Part shown: positions 33,493 through 41,336 of the stretch, piece after piece
Position numbering within the stretch: the stretch's first letter is position 1
Layout of the letters: each line of letters opens with the position of its first letter
The notes under the pieces: generated by a model
What the model saw: the letters and a program-made list of their open reading frames with translations, nothing else
What the model was told of the DNA's origin: nothing
The model's database searches: none
Source: an uncultured Acidobacteriota bacterium
Lineage (GTDB): Bacteria > Acidobacteriota > Terriglobia > Terriglobales > Acidobacteriaceae
Reading direction: 5' to 3'
DNA: 61,896 bases
Assembly (NCBI GenBank): GCA_903873705.1
Contig: CAIQPK010000042.1
Span: 1 to 61,896 of the forward strand
Translations under genes and position numbers: made by a program

Positions 33493-34857
33493 TTATTTGC
33501 GGCGGAGGATGGCTACGGTTTCGAGGTGGAAGGTTTGGGGGAAGAGGTCGATGAGGTGGAGGTGGTCTATGCGGTAGTGGGGTTGGAGGGCGGCGAGGTC
33601 GCGGGCGAGGGTGGTGGGGTCGCAGGAGACGTAGACGATTTCGGGTGGGGCGAGGCGGGCGATGAGGGCGCAGGCTTCGAGGCCGGCGCCGGCGCGGGGT
33701 GGGTCGAGGACGATGAGGTCGGGGCGGTCGCGCTGGGTGAGGGATTTTTCGAGGAAGGCGAGTGTTGTTTCGTTGACGGCGCGGTGTTGCGGGCCGAGTT
33801 TTTTGAAGGCGGCGGTGAGGTCGGCGACCGCGGTGGGGTTGGATTCGACGGCAGTGACGTGTTCGAAGTGACGGGCGAGGATGCGGGAGAAGAGGCCGAC
33901 GCCGGAGAAGAGGTCCCACGCGATGCGGCCGGTGCGGGGGGCGCCGTGTTCGTCAGTGGTGACGAGCTTGACGAGTTCGGGGATGAGGAAGCGGTTGACC
34001 TGGAAGAAGCCGCCGCGGGAGATCCAGTAGGTTTCGTCGCCTACGGTGTAGTTGAGGCCGGGTGCGCCGTGCTCGGCGAGGGTGCGGCCGGTGGGGCCGG
34101 TGCGGGGATCGAATGCCGCGGCCGAGGCGCCGGCGATGTGTGGGACTTTTTGCTGGAGCGCGTTGATGAAGCGGATGAAGCTGCCTTGCGGGGCCTTGGT
34201 GCGGGGAGCGACGAAGAGGGTGAGCTGGGTGCGCGAGAGGTCGTGGTTGGTGAAGAGCTCGACTTCAGCGGTGGCGTTGAGCCAGTGCGCGGCGTCGGGG
34301 TCGGCGGCTAGCGAGAGCAGGGCTTCGATGGTGGGGATGAGATTGGGCGCGCTGATGGGGCAGGTGGTGATGGGGAGGAACTGCGTGGTGGTGCGGACGT
34401 TGTAGCCGAAGTGGAAGTCGCCTGAAGGGCTGCGCTGGATGCGGACGCGGATGCGATTGCGGTAGTGGTAGGGCTCGGCGTGGTGCGCGGGGAAGTCGTA
34501 GCTTCCGACTGATGTGTCGACGCCTGCATCTTGCAGAAGGCGACGGAGGATCATGCGCTTGACGGTAAGTTGCTCAGACGCGGAGATCATTTGATACTGG
34601 CAGCCACCGCATGTTCCGAAGTGCGGACAGCGCGGCGACACGCGCTCGACGGCGGGTTCAACGATGCGGACCGGCTGGTTGTTGGAGTCGATCTCGATCA
34701 GCTCTTTGCGTAGAACGAAGGGCAGGCGGACACGATCGTCGATCGAAGCGACCTCCCCTCCGTAGAGCGGATGGTGCATTCGAACGGTTCCTTCGGGGAT
34801 GACATCGTCTGCGCTGAACAACAACTTTAGCTTCGGGAGTGGCTTGTGTTCGCTCAT
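33493..34857 (-). CDS. 23S rRNA (uracil-C5)-methyltransferase, RlmD/RumA type
   Basis: A 454-aa SAM-dependent RNA methyltransferase. An N-terminal Fe-S cluster site is present (CPHFGTCGGCQYQ plus a fourth Cys in TTCPIS). SAM motif WDLFSGVGLFSRILARHF, LDPPRAGAGLEACAL and the catalytic nucleophile in YVSCDPTTLARDL follow, ending DLFPQTFHLETVA. No clear TRAM domain. It probably makes m5U in 23S rRNA (U1939-like), although a tRNA target cannot be excluded. ATG 34857 overlaps the preceding gene by four bases; the longer open frame upstream is antisense-like in composition. Confidence 0.92.
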   Translation of the reverse strand: MSEHKPLPKLKLLFSADDVIPEGTVRMHHPLYGGEVASIDDRVRLPFVLRKELIEIDSNNQPVRIVEPAVERVSPRCPHFGTCGGCQYQMISASEQLTVKRMILRRLLQDAGVDTSVGSYDFPAHHAEPYHYRNRIRVRIQRSPSGDFHFGYNVRTTTQFLPITTCPISAPNLIPTIEALLSLAADPDAAHWLNATAEVELFTNHDLSRTQLTLFVAPRTKAPQGSFIRFINALQQKVPHIAGASAAAFDPRTGPTGRTLAEHGAPGLNYTVGDETYWISRGGFFQVNRFLIPELVKLVTTDEHGAPRTGRIAWDLFSGVGLFSRILARHFEHVTAVESNPTAVADLTAAFKKLGPQHRAVNETTLAFLEKSLTQRDRPDLIVLDPPRAGAGLEACALIARLAPPEIVYVSCDPTTLARDLAALQPHYRIDHLHLIDLFPQTFHLETVAILRRK

Positions 34858-35579
34858 GAGTGTCCCATGTAGAAGAGGCTGAGGCGCGGGAGGTTGTGGG
34901 ACTCCATGAGGCGCTTGTGGAGGAACTGTTGCTGGATCTGGCGGAGTTGCACGGCCTGCATTTTGGAGCGGTACGGAGCGAGTTCGCGGTCGGCCTGCGC
35001 GCGGAGGGCGACTAGTTCGTCTTCGGGCGTGGCCTGCAGGAGGGCGGCGAAAAGTTTTTCTTCGAGGACGGTGAGGGTGCGGTCGAGGTCGTCGAGGGGT
35101 ATGGGGGTGTTGCGCATTTGCGAGGCGAGTTCGCGGAGGCGCTGGGCGGTGGAAGAGGGTCCAGGGCCCATGGCCCAGGGTCCAGCAGACTGCTTTGGTG
35201 CGATCGCCGCTTCGATGGCGGTGGCGTTTTGTTCGAGGAAGGCGGCTACGTGGTCGTGTTCGAAACCGGTTTCCTGTTCGCGGGTTTCGGGTTTGGCCAT
35301 GCCTGTGGCGGCTTCCTGCATTTCTTCCGTGGCCTGCATGACGGCCTGCGCGCACCAGGCGAGGCCGTTGACCTTGCGGGTGCGGGATTTCGCGGTGGCT
35401 TGTTTGGCGTCGTACTTGTCGAAGGCGGAGTCGATGCCGCGGAGGACGGCTTCGAGAGGGATGCCGGCGTCGCGCCAGGTTTCGATGAGGGCCCAGTCGA
35501 GCGTGGAGAGCATGAGGATGGAGCCGCGGCGGCGCTGGAAGCGCTCTTCGATTTCGGAGAAGTAGTGGAAGTAGTTCAT
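34854..35579 (-). CDS. Conserved hypothetical helical protein with repeat insertion
   Basis: A 241-aa mostly helical soluble protein, family not recognised. The first 90 residues (MNYFHYFSEIEERFQRRRGS, STLDWALIETWRDAGIPLEAV, LRGIDSAFDKYDAK) look conserved. A second helical half (LRELASQMRNTPIPLDDLDR) ends in a basic tail. Between the halves, residues 130-141 (SAGPWAMGPGPSS) are coded by a family-D repeat, so the gene tolerates a linker insertion. Its stop overlaps rlmD-like ATG by four bases; the two genes are translationally coupled, hinting at an RNA-related role. Confidence 0.75.
   Translation of the reverse strand: MNYFHYFSEIEERFQRRRGSILMLSTLDWALIETWRDAGIPLEAVLRGIDSAFDKYDAKQATAKSRTRKVNGLAWCAQAVMQATEEMQEAATGMAKPETREQETGFEHDHVAAFLEQNATAIEAAIAPKQSAGPWAMGPGPSSTAQRLRELASQMRNTPIPLDDLDRTLTVLEEKLFAALLQATPEDELVALRAQADRELAPYRSKMQAVQLRQIQQQFLHKRLMESHNLPRLSLFYMGHS
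35156..35187. repeat. Family D repeat inside 241-aa gene
   Basis: AGGGTCCAGGGCCCATGGCC then CAGGGTCCAG, in frame, encoding GPWAMGPGPS. Confidence 0.9.
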
Positions 35580-35598
35580 AGGGGCAGGGCGTAGAGCG

Positions 35599-35644
35599 TA
35601 GAGGGTAGAGCGTAGAGCAGATGCTCACTACGCTCTACCCTCTA
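35599..35644. repeat. Perfect 16-bp stem-loop before the hypothetical-rlmD unit
   Basis: TAGAGGGTAGAGCGTA pairs exactly with TACGCTCTACCCTCTA across a 14-base loop. It is preceded by another GTAGAGC unit and lies between coaX and the 241-aa gene. It may be a terminator of coaX (followed by TTGTCTACTGTCTG on the plus side) or a repeat element. Confidence 0.75.
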
Positions 35645-35660
35645 TTGTCTACTGTCTGCT

Positions 35661-36461
35661 TTACCGGCGGCGGTGGCGGTCGTGGTTGCGTTCCCAGATG
35701 AGGCGGAGGCCGTTGAGGGTGAGCATTTCGTCTACCTGGTGGATGTGCTTGCAGCCGCCGGCGATGAGCTTGGCGAGGCCGCCGGTGGCGATGGTTTTGG
35801 TTTCGGGGCCGAGCTCGGCGATGAGACGTTCGAGGATGCCGTCGACGAGGCCGATGTAGCCGTAGTAGAGGCCGATCTGGATGTTGTCGGTGGTGCTGGT
35901 GCCGATGATCTTGGTGGGCTTCTTGATTTCGACGCGGGTGAGGCGTGCGGCGCGGGTGAAGAGAGCGTCGGCGGAGATGCCGAGGCCGGGGGCGATGGCG
36001 CCGCCGAGGAACTCGCCTTTTTTGCTGATGACGTCGAAGGTGGTGGCGGTGCCCATGTCGACGACGATGGCCGGGCCGCCGAGGAGGTCGAAGGCGGCGA
36101 CGCAGTTGACGACGCGGTCGGCGCCGACTTCTGAGGGGTTGTCGGTGAGGATGGGGAGGCCGGTTTTTACGCCGGGCTCGATGAAGAGCGGCTTGACCTT
36201 GAGGAAGGTTTCGCAGACGCGGCGGAGGGTGGAATCGAGCGGCGGGACGACGGACGAGATGGCGACGCCGGCGATGTTCTCGAGCGACTGGCCGCGCAGG
36301 GTGAAGAGGTTCTGCAGCTGCGAGGAGATTTCGTCGGCGGTTTGTTTATAGGGTGTGGTGATGCGCCAGTCGGCGATGAGTGTGGCGGGTTCGCCTTCAG
36401 TTGCGGTGCGGAAGAGTCCGATGACGGTGTTCGAGTTGCCTATATCGAGTGCCAGTAGCAT
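35661..36461 (-). CDS. coaX: Type III pantothenate kinase CoaX
   Basis: Catalyses the first step of coenzyme A synthesis, ATP-dependent phosphorylation of pantothenate. The 266-aa ASKHA-fold protein has LALDIGNSNTVIGL (phosphate loop), the pantothenate-binding GADRVVNCVAA, VVDMGTATTFDVI and FLGGAIAPGLGISADALF. The family often needs a monovalent cation. It lies downstream of birA on the same strand with a 60-base gap, an arrangement common in bacteria, so both belong to one vitamin/cofactor unit. Confidence 0.96.
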   Translation of the reverse strand: MLLALDIGNSNTVIGLFRTATEGEPATLIADWRITTPYKQTADEISSQLQNLFTLRGQSLENIAGVAISSVVPPLDSTLRRVCETFLKVKPLFIEPGVKTGLPILTDNPSEVGADRVVNCVAAFDLLGGPAIVVDMGTATTFDVISKKGEFLGGAIAPGLGISADALFTRAARLTRVEIKKPTKIIGTSTTDNIQIGLYYGYIGLVDGILERLIAELGPETKTIATGGLAKLIAGGCKHIHQVDEMLTLNGLRLIWERNHDRHRRR

Positions 36462-36521
36462 TGCGCCTGCCTGCCCCGTTTTGAAATGTTTTGCTGCGGT
36501 GGGTGATGCGTTGGTGAAGTT

Positions 36522-37322
36522 TCAGGCTTCGCGGACGCCGCCGGAAAGTACGGTGTGGCGGAGGCCGTCGTCGCCTGCGATCTGGAGAAAGCCGTGCGGG
36601 TCGAGCCCGTCCGTCACGCCAGTATAGCCGCCTGACTCGGCTACGTGGACGCGTTTGCCGCGAACCCAGGTGGAGGCGGTGGTGAAGCGGGTGAGGAGGG
36701 TGGGGTCGTCGGACTCGAGTTGCGTGAGTTCGAGGTCGAGCGCGCGGAGGAGTTCGGTGAGGAGAGTGGTGCGGCTGATGGTGTGGCCGGCTTCGATGCG
36801 GAGTGATGTGGCCTGGGTGGCGAGGTCGGCGGGGAACTCCGGGTGGTTGACGTTGATGCCGATGCCGATGACGGCGTAGCGGAGCTGCTCGCCTTCGATG
36901 GCGGTTTCGACGAGGATGCCGCCTACTTTGCGGGACCCCTGCGGCGTGTTCAGGAGTAGGTCGTTAGGCCAGCGGATGTCGGCGGTGATGTGGGCGGTTT
37001 GCTGGATGGCTTGCTGGGCGGCGAGGCCGGTGGCTAGCGAGATCCAGAGGGCCTGCGCCAGGGGGAGCGGGGCGCGGATGAGGGCGCTGACGTAGAGGCC
37101 GTCGCCGGCGGTGGAGTGCCACTGGTGGCCGCCGCGGCCGCGGCCGGCGGTCTGCTCGTCGGCGACGTAGACGGTGCCTTCGGGGGCGTCGTTGGCGGCG
37201 GCTTCGAGCAGGAGGGTGTTGGTGGAGTCGACTGAGGCGAAGTGCTGGACGCGGCGCGCGAAACGGGTGCCGGCGAGGGCGCGGTTCAGGGCGGCAAGAT
37301 CGATTTGGTCGGTCGCGGTCAT
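36522..37322 (-). CDS. birA: Biotin--[acetyl-CoA carboxylase] ligase BirA
   Basis: Attaches biotin to the acetyl-CoA carboxylase carrier protein. The 266-aa monofunctional form lacks the N-terminal DNA-binding domain of E. coli BirA, so it is not a repressor. Motifs: HFASVDSTNTLLLEAA, the biotin/ATP loop AGRGRGGHQWHS, DIRWPNDLLL and KVGGILVET with the catalytic Lys; a C-terminal SH3-like domain (WVRGKRVHVAESGGYTGVTDG) completes the protein. ATG 37322 is used. It is divergent from a small membrane gene and precedes coaX. Confidence 0.95.
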   Translation of the reverse strand: MTATDQIDLAALNRALAGTRFARRVQHFASVDSTNTLLLEAAANDAPEGTVYVADEQTAGRGRGGHQWHSTAGDGLYVSALIRAPLPLAQALWISLATGLAAQQAIQQTAHITADIRWPNDLLLNTPQGSRKVGGILVETAIEGEQLRYAVIGIGINVNHPEFPADLATQATSLRIEAGHTISRTTLLTELLRALDLELTQLESDDPTLLTRFTTASTWVRGKRVHVAESGGYTGVTDGLDPHGFLQIAGDDGLRHTVLSGGVREA

Positions 37323-37352
37323 CGGGTGTTTCTATTGTGCATCTGATGAGAT

Positions 37353-37778
37353 GTGCCTATTGAATTGAACATCTCGTTGCTGCACCAGTTTGCGGTGTTG
37401 TTGTTGCTGGCTTTGCCGTTGGCTTGTGTGGCGTGGACAGTTACGCATGAGGAAGTTTTTCGCGAGCCGCGGGAGATGTGCAAGGAAGAGAGTGAGAAGG
37501 CGCGGTCGGTCTTCGTGCGGAAATTCTTCTACCTGTTTACGTGCGAGTACTGTTTTTCGCACTATGTTGCGCTGCTGGCGCTTTGGATGGCGCGGTTTCA
37601 GTTGTTGTACGCGGGGTGGCGAGGGTATGTGTTTGCGTGGTTCGCGGTGGTGTGGGTGGCGAATGTTTACATGAGCGGGTTCAACCGGCTGCGGTTGGAG
37701 ATCAAGCACGAGAATGTGGCGATCGCGGTGGAGCAGAAGGAATTGCCGGAAGTGCAGGGTTCAGGGCCCAGGGCTTAG
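37353..37778 (+). CDS. Small membrane protein with CxxC motif
   Basis: A 141-aa membrane protein with two or three hydrophobic helices (LLHQFAVLLLLALPLACVAW; LLYAGWRGYVFAWFAVVWVA) separated by a charged loop that contains FTCEYCFSHYVAL. The Cys pair directly before a helix recalls DUF1360-type proteins, but this is tentative. Start GTG 37353. The last seven residues (VQGSGPRA) are coded by a family-D repeat, so the original C-terminus was probably replaced by repeat insertion. It is divergent from birA. Confidence 0.62.
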   Translation: MPIELNISLLHQFAVLLLLALPLACVAWTVTHEEVFREPREMCKEESEKARSVFVRKFFYLFTCEYCFSHYVALLALWMARFQLLYAGWRGYVFAWFAVVWVANVYMSGFNRLRLEIKHENVAIAVEQKELPEVQGSGPRA

Positions 37779-37860
37779 GGGCCAGGGTTTAGGGTTCAGG
37801 GTTCAGAAAGCGCGTGGTTGTGGCTTTCTGGACCCCGAGCCCTGAGCCCTGGACCCTTTC
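37754..37860. repeat. Family D repeats, inverted pair between membrane gene and valS
   Basis: Left part: GTTCAGGGCCCAGGGCTTAG with further CAGGG units; right part: GACCCCGAGCCCTGAGCCCT, the opposite orientation. Between them is the stem CAGAAAGC/GCTTTCTG. The element reaches both stop codons of the convergent genes and could terminate both. Confidence 0.88.
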
Positions 37861-40800
37861 TACTCTGAGGGTAAGGCTGCCAGCGCAGCTTCGGCTTTTT
37901 GTTTGAGGGCGGTGGTTTCGGCGTACTGCTTTTTCAGGCCTTCGATGATGTGGGCGGGGGCGCGGGAGACGAAGCCTTCGTTGTTGAGCTGCTTTTCGGC
38001 GGCTTCGATGCCCTTGTTGAGTTTGACGAGGTCCTTGGTGAGGCGCTCGCGTTCGGCGGGGACGTCGATCTGGCGTGCATATACGATCGCGACATCAAAC
38101 GTCGCGGTACTACGCGTGTTGATGCCGGAGGGAGCGGCGGAGACGATCTCGACGGAGGCGACGCGGGCCTGTTTGGCCAGCATGTCGGCGTTGGCCTGGG
38201 CGAGCTGCGTGATGTTGGCGGCGGCGAAGAGCTGGATGGGAGCGGCTTCTTTTTCCGGCACGGCGAGGTCTTTGCGCAGGGAGCGGACGGTGATGATGAG
38301 CTCCTGCAGGGTGTTGATGGCGGCTACGCTGGCGGTGTCGGCGGGGTAGTCGGCTGGCTGCGGGTAGCGGGTGAGGGCGATGGATTTGGCGGGCGCGGGG
38401 GTGTCAATCTGCGCGTGGAGCGCGTGCCAGAGCTCTTCAGTGATGAAGGGCATGAAGGGGGAGAGAAGGCGGAGCGCGGCCTCGAAGGTGGTGACGAGGG
38501 CGTTTAGGGTAAGGGCGGTGGTTTCTGTATAGGGCTTGTAGTTGCCGGCTTCATCGGGGAAGAAGTCGAGGCGGAGCTTGACGAGTTCGAGGTACCAGTC
38601 GCAGAACTCGCCCCAGAAGAACTGGTAGACGGCGCTGGCGGCCTCGTCGAAGCGGTAGTCGGTGAGGGCGTGGGCTACTTCGGCGGAGACGGTGCTGAGG
38701 CGGGCGAGGATCCAGCGGGTTTCGAGGGGGGTGGAGGTCGGGAGTGGGGCTACATTTGTGGCCGCCCCGGCTTCGCCGGTACCCACCCTAACCGACGATG
38801 ATGCCGTCGGTGAGGATGGGGCACCCGGGGTGGTGGCCGGGTTGAGGGTGGGTGTGTAGCCGGCTTCCTTGCCGCGCTCGATGTTCATGGCGATGAAGCG
38901 GGCGGCGTTCCAGATCTTGTTGGCGAAGGCGCGGTTGCCTTCGGTGCGGGCTTCGGAGAAGGCGATGTCGGTGCCGGGCGAGGCTTGGGAGGCGAGGGTG
39001 AAACGGACGGCGTCGGTGCCGTATTTTTCGACTATGCCGATGGGGTCGATGACGTTGCCCTTGGTCTTGGACATCTTCTGGCGGTCGGCGTCGCGGACCA
39101 GCGCGTGGATGTAGACGTTGCGGAAAGGGACGGCGTCGGCGAGGGTGCGCGGGGTGCCGTCGGGCATGGGGACGTCCAGCATGAAGTGGGTGCCGAGCAT
39201 GATCATGCGGGCGACCCAGAAGAAGAGGATGTCGAAGCCGGTGACGAGGAGCTGGGTGGGGTAGAAGGCGGCTAAATCAGGGGTCAGGGTCCAGGGCCCA
39301 GGGGCCAGGGGGCCGGACTTTTGCGCGTTGTCGCTATTGCTTCCTGAGCCCTGGACCCTGGGCCCTGAACCCTCATCACCACCCCAGCCGAAGACGGTGA
39401 AGGGGAGGAGGCCGGAGGAGAACCAGGTGTCGAGGACGTCGGTTTCCTGCTTGATGTCGGTGATGCCGCAGCCGGAGCAGGCGGCGGGGGTTTCGCGGGA
39501 GACGGTGATCTTCTGGCAGGCGTTGCAGTGCCAGGCGGGGATGCGGTGGCCCCACCAGAGCTGGCGGGAGATGCACCAGTCGTGGATGTTGTTCATCCAC
39601 TCGAAGTAGGTTTTGGAGTACATCTCGGGGGTGAACTTGATGTGTCCTGCCGGATTCGAAGGGCTATAAACGGCGGCGATGGCGTTGGCGGCGATGGAGT
39701 TTTGTGCGGGGCCGTCTGGAGCAGGGGCAGCCCCGGCTTCGCCGGTACCCACCCTAACCGACGATGAACCTGTCGGTGAGGATGGGGCACCCGGGCCTTT
39801 TTGCGGGGATTTGTTGACGGCGAGGAACCACTGCATGGAGAGGCGGGGCTCGATGATGGAGCCGGTGCGCTGGGAGATGGGAAGGGTGAGGGTGTGGTCC
39901 TTGATGGCGACGAGGTGGCCTGAGGCTTCGAGGTCCGCGACAATGCGCTTACGGGCTTCGAAGCGATCGAGGCCGTGGTAGGGGGAGCCTTCGAGCTTGA
40001 TGCGAGCCTGCTCGTCCATGATGGCGGGCGAGGGCAGGTTGTGGCGCTGGCCGATGGCGAAGTCGTTGGGGTCGTGCGCGGGGGTGACCTTGACGGCGCC
40101 GGTGCCGAACTCGGGGTTGGCCCAGTCGTCGGCGATGACGGGGATGGTGCGATCTGGTTTTCCAGCCGCGGCGCTCAGGGGCAGCGTGAGCTGCTTGCCG
40201 ATGAAGGCGGTGTAGCGTTCGTCGGTGGGGTTTACGGCTACGGCGGTGTCGCCGAGCATGGTTTCGGGGCGCGTGGTGGCGATGACGAGCGAGCCGGTAC
40301 CGTCGGCGAGGTCGTAGCGCACGTGGTACAGGTGCCCGGCGCGCTCTTCGCTCTCGACTTCGAGGTCGGAGACGGCGGTGCCGAGGACGGGGTCCCAGTT
40401 GACGATGTAGGCGCCGCGATAGATGAGGCCCTGCTCGTAGAGGCGGACGAAGGCTTCCTTGACGGCGCGGCTGAGGCGGTCGTCCATGGTGAAGTACTCG
40501 CGGGACCAGTCGACGGAGGCGCCGAGGCGGCGCATCTGCTCGGTGATGGCTCCGCCGTACTGCTCTTTCCACTGCCAGACGCGCTCGGTGAAGGCTTCGC
40601 GGGTGAAGTCGGTGCGGGACTTGCCTTCGGCGGCGAGCTGGCGCTCGACCATCATCTGGGTGGCGATGCCGGCGTGGTCGGTGCCGGGAATCCAGACGGC
40701 GGTGTCGCCGATCATGCGGTGCCAGCGGGTGAGGATGTCCATCTCGGTCTGGTTGAGCATGTGGCCCATGTGCAGGCGGCCGGTGACGTTGGGCGGCGGG

Positions 40801-40937
40801 AGCAGCTGGACGAAGGGATTGGGTGCGTGGCCGCTGGCAGGGGTGGGGACGTCGAAGAGCTTTTCGGTGACCCAGTAGGTGGCCCATTTTTCTTCGATGA
40901 GGGCGGGGTCGTAGGACTTGGGGAGTTCGTTACTCAT
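37860..40937 (-). CDS. valS: Valyl-tRNA synthetase with three repeat-coded insertions
   Basis: Class I aminoacyl-tRNA synthetase, 1025 aa. HIGH-type motif PPPNVTGRLHMGHML lies near residue 50 and KMSKTKGNVIDP near 622. Editing domain, anticodon domain (ILARLSTVSAEVAHALTDYR) and C-terminal coiled coil (ERERLTKDLVKLNKGIEAAE) are present. It exceeds most bacterial ValRS (about 880-950) because of three in-frame low-complexity inserts: residues about 382-403 (SSVRVGTGEAGAAPAP), 521-553 (GSGPRVQGSGS to GPWTLTPD) and 703-725 (SSVRVGTGEAGAATN). These correspond to family E twice and an inverted family D pair. All lie between catalytic motifs. Confidence 0.96.
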   Translation of the reverse strand: MSNELPKSYDPALIEEKWATYWVTEKLFDVPTPASGHAPNPFVQLLPPPNVTGRLHMGHMLNQTEMDILTRWHRMIGDTAVWIPGTDHAGIATQMMVERQLAAEGKSRTDFTREAFTERVWQWKEQYGGAITEQMRRLGASVDWSREYFTMDDRLSRAVKEAFVRLYEQGLIYRGAYIVNWDPVLGTAVSDLEVESEERAGHLYHVRYDLADGTGSLVIATTRPETMLGDTAVAVNPTDERYTAFIGKQLTLPLSAAAGKPDRTIPVIADDWANPEFGTGAVKVTPAHDPNDFAIGQRHNLPSPAIMDEQARIKLEGSPYHGLDRFEARKRIVADLEASGHLVAIKDHTLTLPISQRTGSIIEPRLSMQWFLAVNKSPQKGPGAPSSPTGSSSVRVGTGEAGAAPAPDGPAQNSIAANAIAAVYSPSNPAGHIKFTPEMYSKTYFEWMNNIHDWCISRQLWWGHRIPAWHCNACQKITVSRETPAACSGCGITDIKQETDVLDTWFSSGLLPFTVFGWGGDEGSGPRVQGSGSNSDNAQKSGPLAPGPWTLTPDLAAFYPTQLLVTGFDILFFWVARMIMLGTHFMLDVPMPDGTPRTLADAVPFRNVYIHALVRDADRQKMSKTKGNVIDPIGIVEKYGTDAVRFTLASQASPGTDIAFSEARTEGNRAFANKIWNAARFIAMNIERGKEAGYTPTLNPATTPGAPSSPTASSSVRVGTGEAGAATNVAPLPTSTPLETRWILARLSTVSAEVAHALTDYRFDEAASAVYQFFWGEFCDWYLELVKLRLDFFPDEAGNYKPYTETTALTLNALVTTFEAALRLLSPFMPFITEELWHALHAQIDTPAPAKSIALTRYPQPADYPADTASVAAINTLQELIITVRSLRKDLAVPEKEAAPIQLFAAANITQLAQANADMLAKQARVASVEIVSAAPSGINTRSTATFDVAIVYARQIDVPAERERLTKDLVKLNKGIEAAEKQLNNEGFVSRAPAHIIEGLKKQYAETTALKQKAEAALAALPSE
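38763..38829. repeat. Family E repeat inside valS (copy 1)
   Basis: GCCCCGGCTTCGCCGGTACC then CACCCTAACCGACGATG, ending GTCGGTGAGGATGGGGCACC. Two internal stems: CCGGC/GCCGG and ACCGAC/GTCGGT. In frame in valS. Confidence 0.92.
39278..39376. repeat. Inverted family D pair inside valS
   Basis: Left GGGTCAGGGTCCAGGGCCCA, right CCTGAGCCCTGGACCCTGGG. The two are opposite in orientation around TTTTGCGCGTTGTCGCTATT. In frame in valS. Confidence 0.92.
39728..39793. repeat. Family E repeat inside valS (copy 2)
   Basis: Nearly identical to the copy at 38763: GCCCCGGCTTCGCCGGTACC, then AACCGACGATGAACCTGTCG and GGATGGGGCACCC. Same reading frame and orientation. Confidence 0.92.
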
Positions 40938-40964
40938 AGGTGTTTAAGGGTAGCAGGAGGAATG

Positions 40965-40998
40965 CAGTGAATAGTGAAGAGTGAAGAGTGAATAAAGC
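40965..40998 (+). repeat. Family G repeat (left)
   Basis: CAGTGAATAGTGAAGAGTGA then AGAGTGAATAAAGC; a TGAATAG/TGAAGAG heptamer-like tandem element. Confidence 0.85.
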
Positions 40999-41210
40999 GG
41001 GGCTGTGTGGGGGGAATTTGGGGGTGCTTGTTGGATGCGGCGAAAAGGGCGGCGGCAACGGCGTTTCACGCAGAGAAAAACGAAGGGGGGAAGCGCGCAG
41101 AGAAAGGCGAAGGTTTTTGGGGTGGTCCTGGTTGTTAGTCGTGGGGAGGAGGAGGCGGTGAAGGCTTCGACGCTGAGTTCGCGGAGGAGAACAGGCAACA
41201 GCAAGGGCGA

Positions 41211-41258
41211 ATGCGGGGATCTCTCCACTGCGCTGCGCTTCGGTCGAGATGACGGTTG
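41211..41258 (+). repeat. C-type hairpin repeat
   Basis: ATGCGGGGATCTCTCCACTG then CGCTGCGCTTCGGTCGAGAT and GACGG. Stem ATCTC/GAGAT. Same core TGCGCTGCG as family B. Confidence 0.9.
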
Positions 41259-41271
41259 CCGGGTGCAAGGG

Positions 41272-41306
41272 AAAACGGGAGCGGCTGGTGGGCCGCTCCC
41301 GTTTTT
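41272..41306 (-). terminator. Strong intrinsic terminator after BamD-like gene
   Basis: AAAACGGGAGCGGC-TGGTGG-GCCGCTCCCGTTTT, perfect 14-bp stem with T-tract on the plus side and A-rich on the other; works in both directions. Confidence 0.88.
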
Positions 41307-41334
41307 GCTTTATTCACTATTCACTATTCACTGC
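41307..41334 (-). repeat. Family G repeat (right, inverted)
   Basis: GCTTTATTCACTATTCACTA then TTCACTGC, the reverse complement of the left G copy, touching the stop of the BamD-like gene. Confidence 0.85.
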
Positions 41335-41336
41335 TT

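Larger units (their letters stand above)
40938..41336. other. Gene-free repeat block between valS and BamD-like gene
   Basis: No gene. From left: family G (40965-40998), ACGCAGAG-type family I fragments (about 41065-41185), a short AACAGC piece, a C-type hairpin (41211-41258), a strong terminator (41272-41306) and family G in reverse (41307-41334). The two G copies bracket the block in opposite orientation. Confidence 0.85.

Noticed and set aside
34858-35628. 257-codon extension of the rlmD-like gene
   Set aside because: It runs out of frame through the 241-aa gene and is Arg/Pro/His-rich, typical of a shadow frame.
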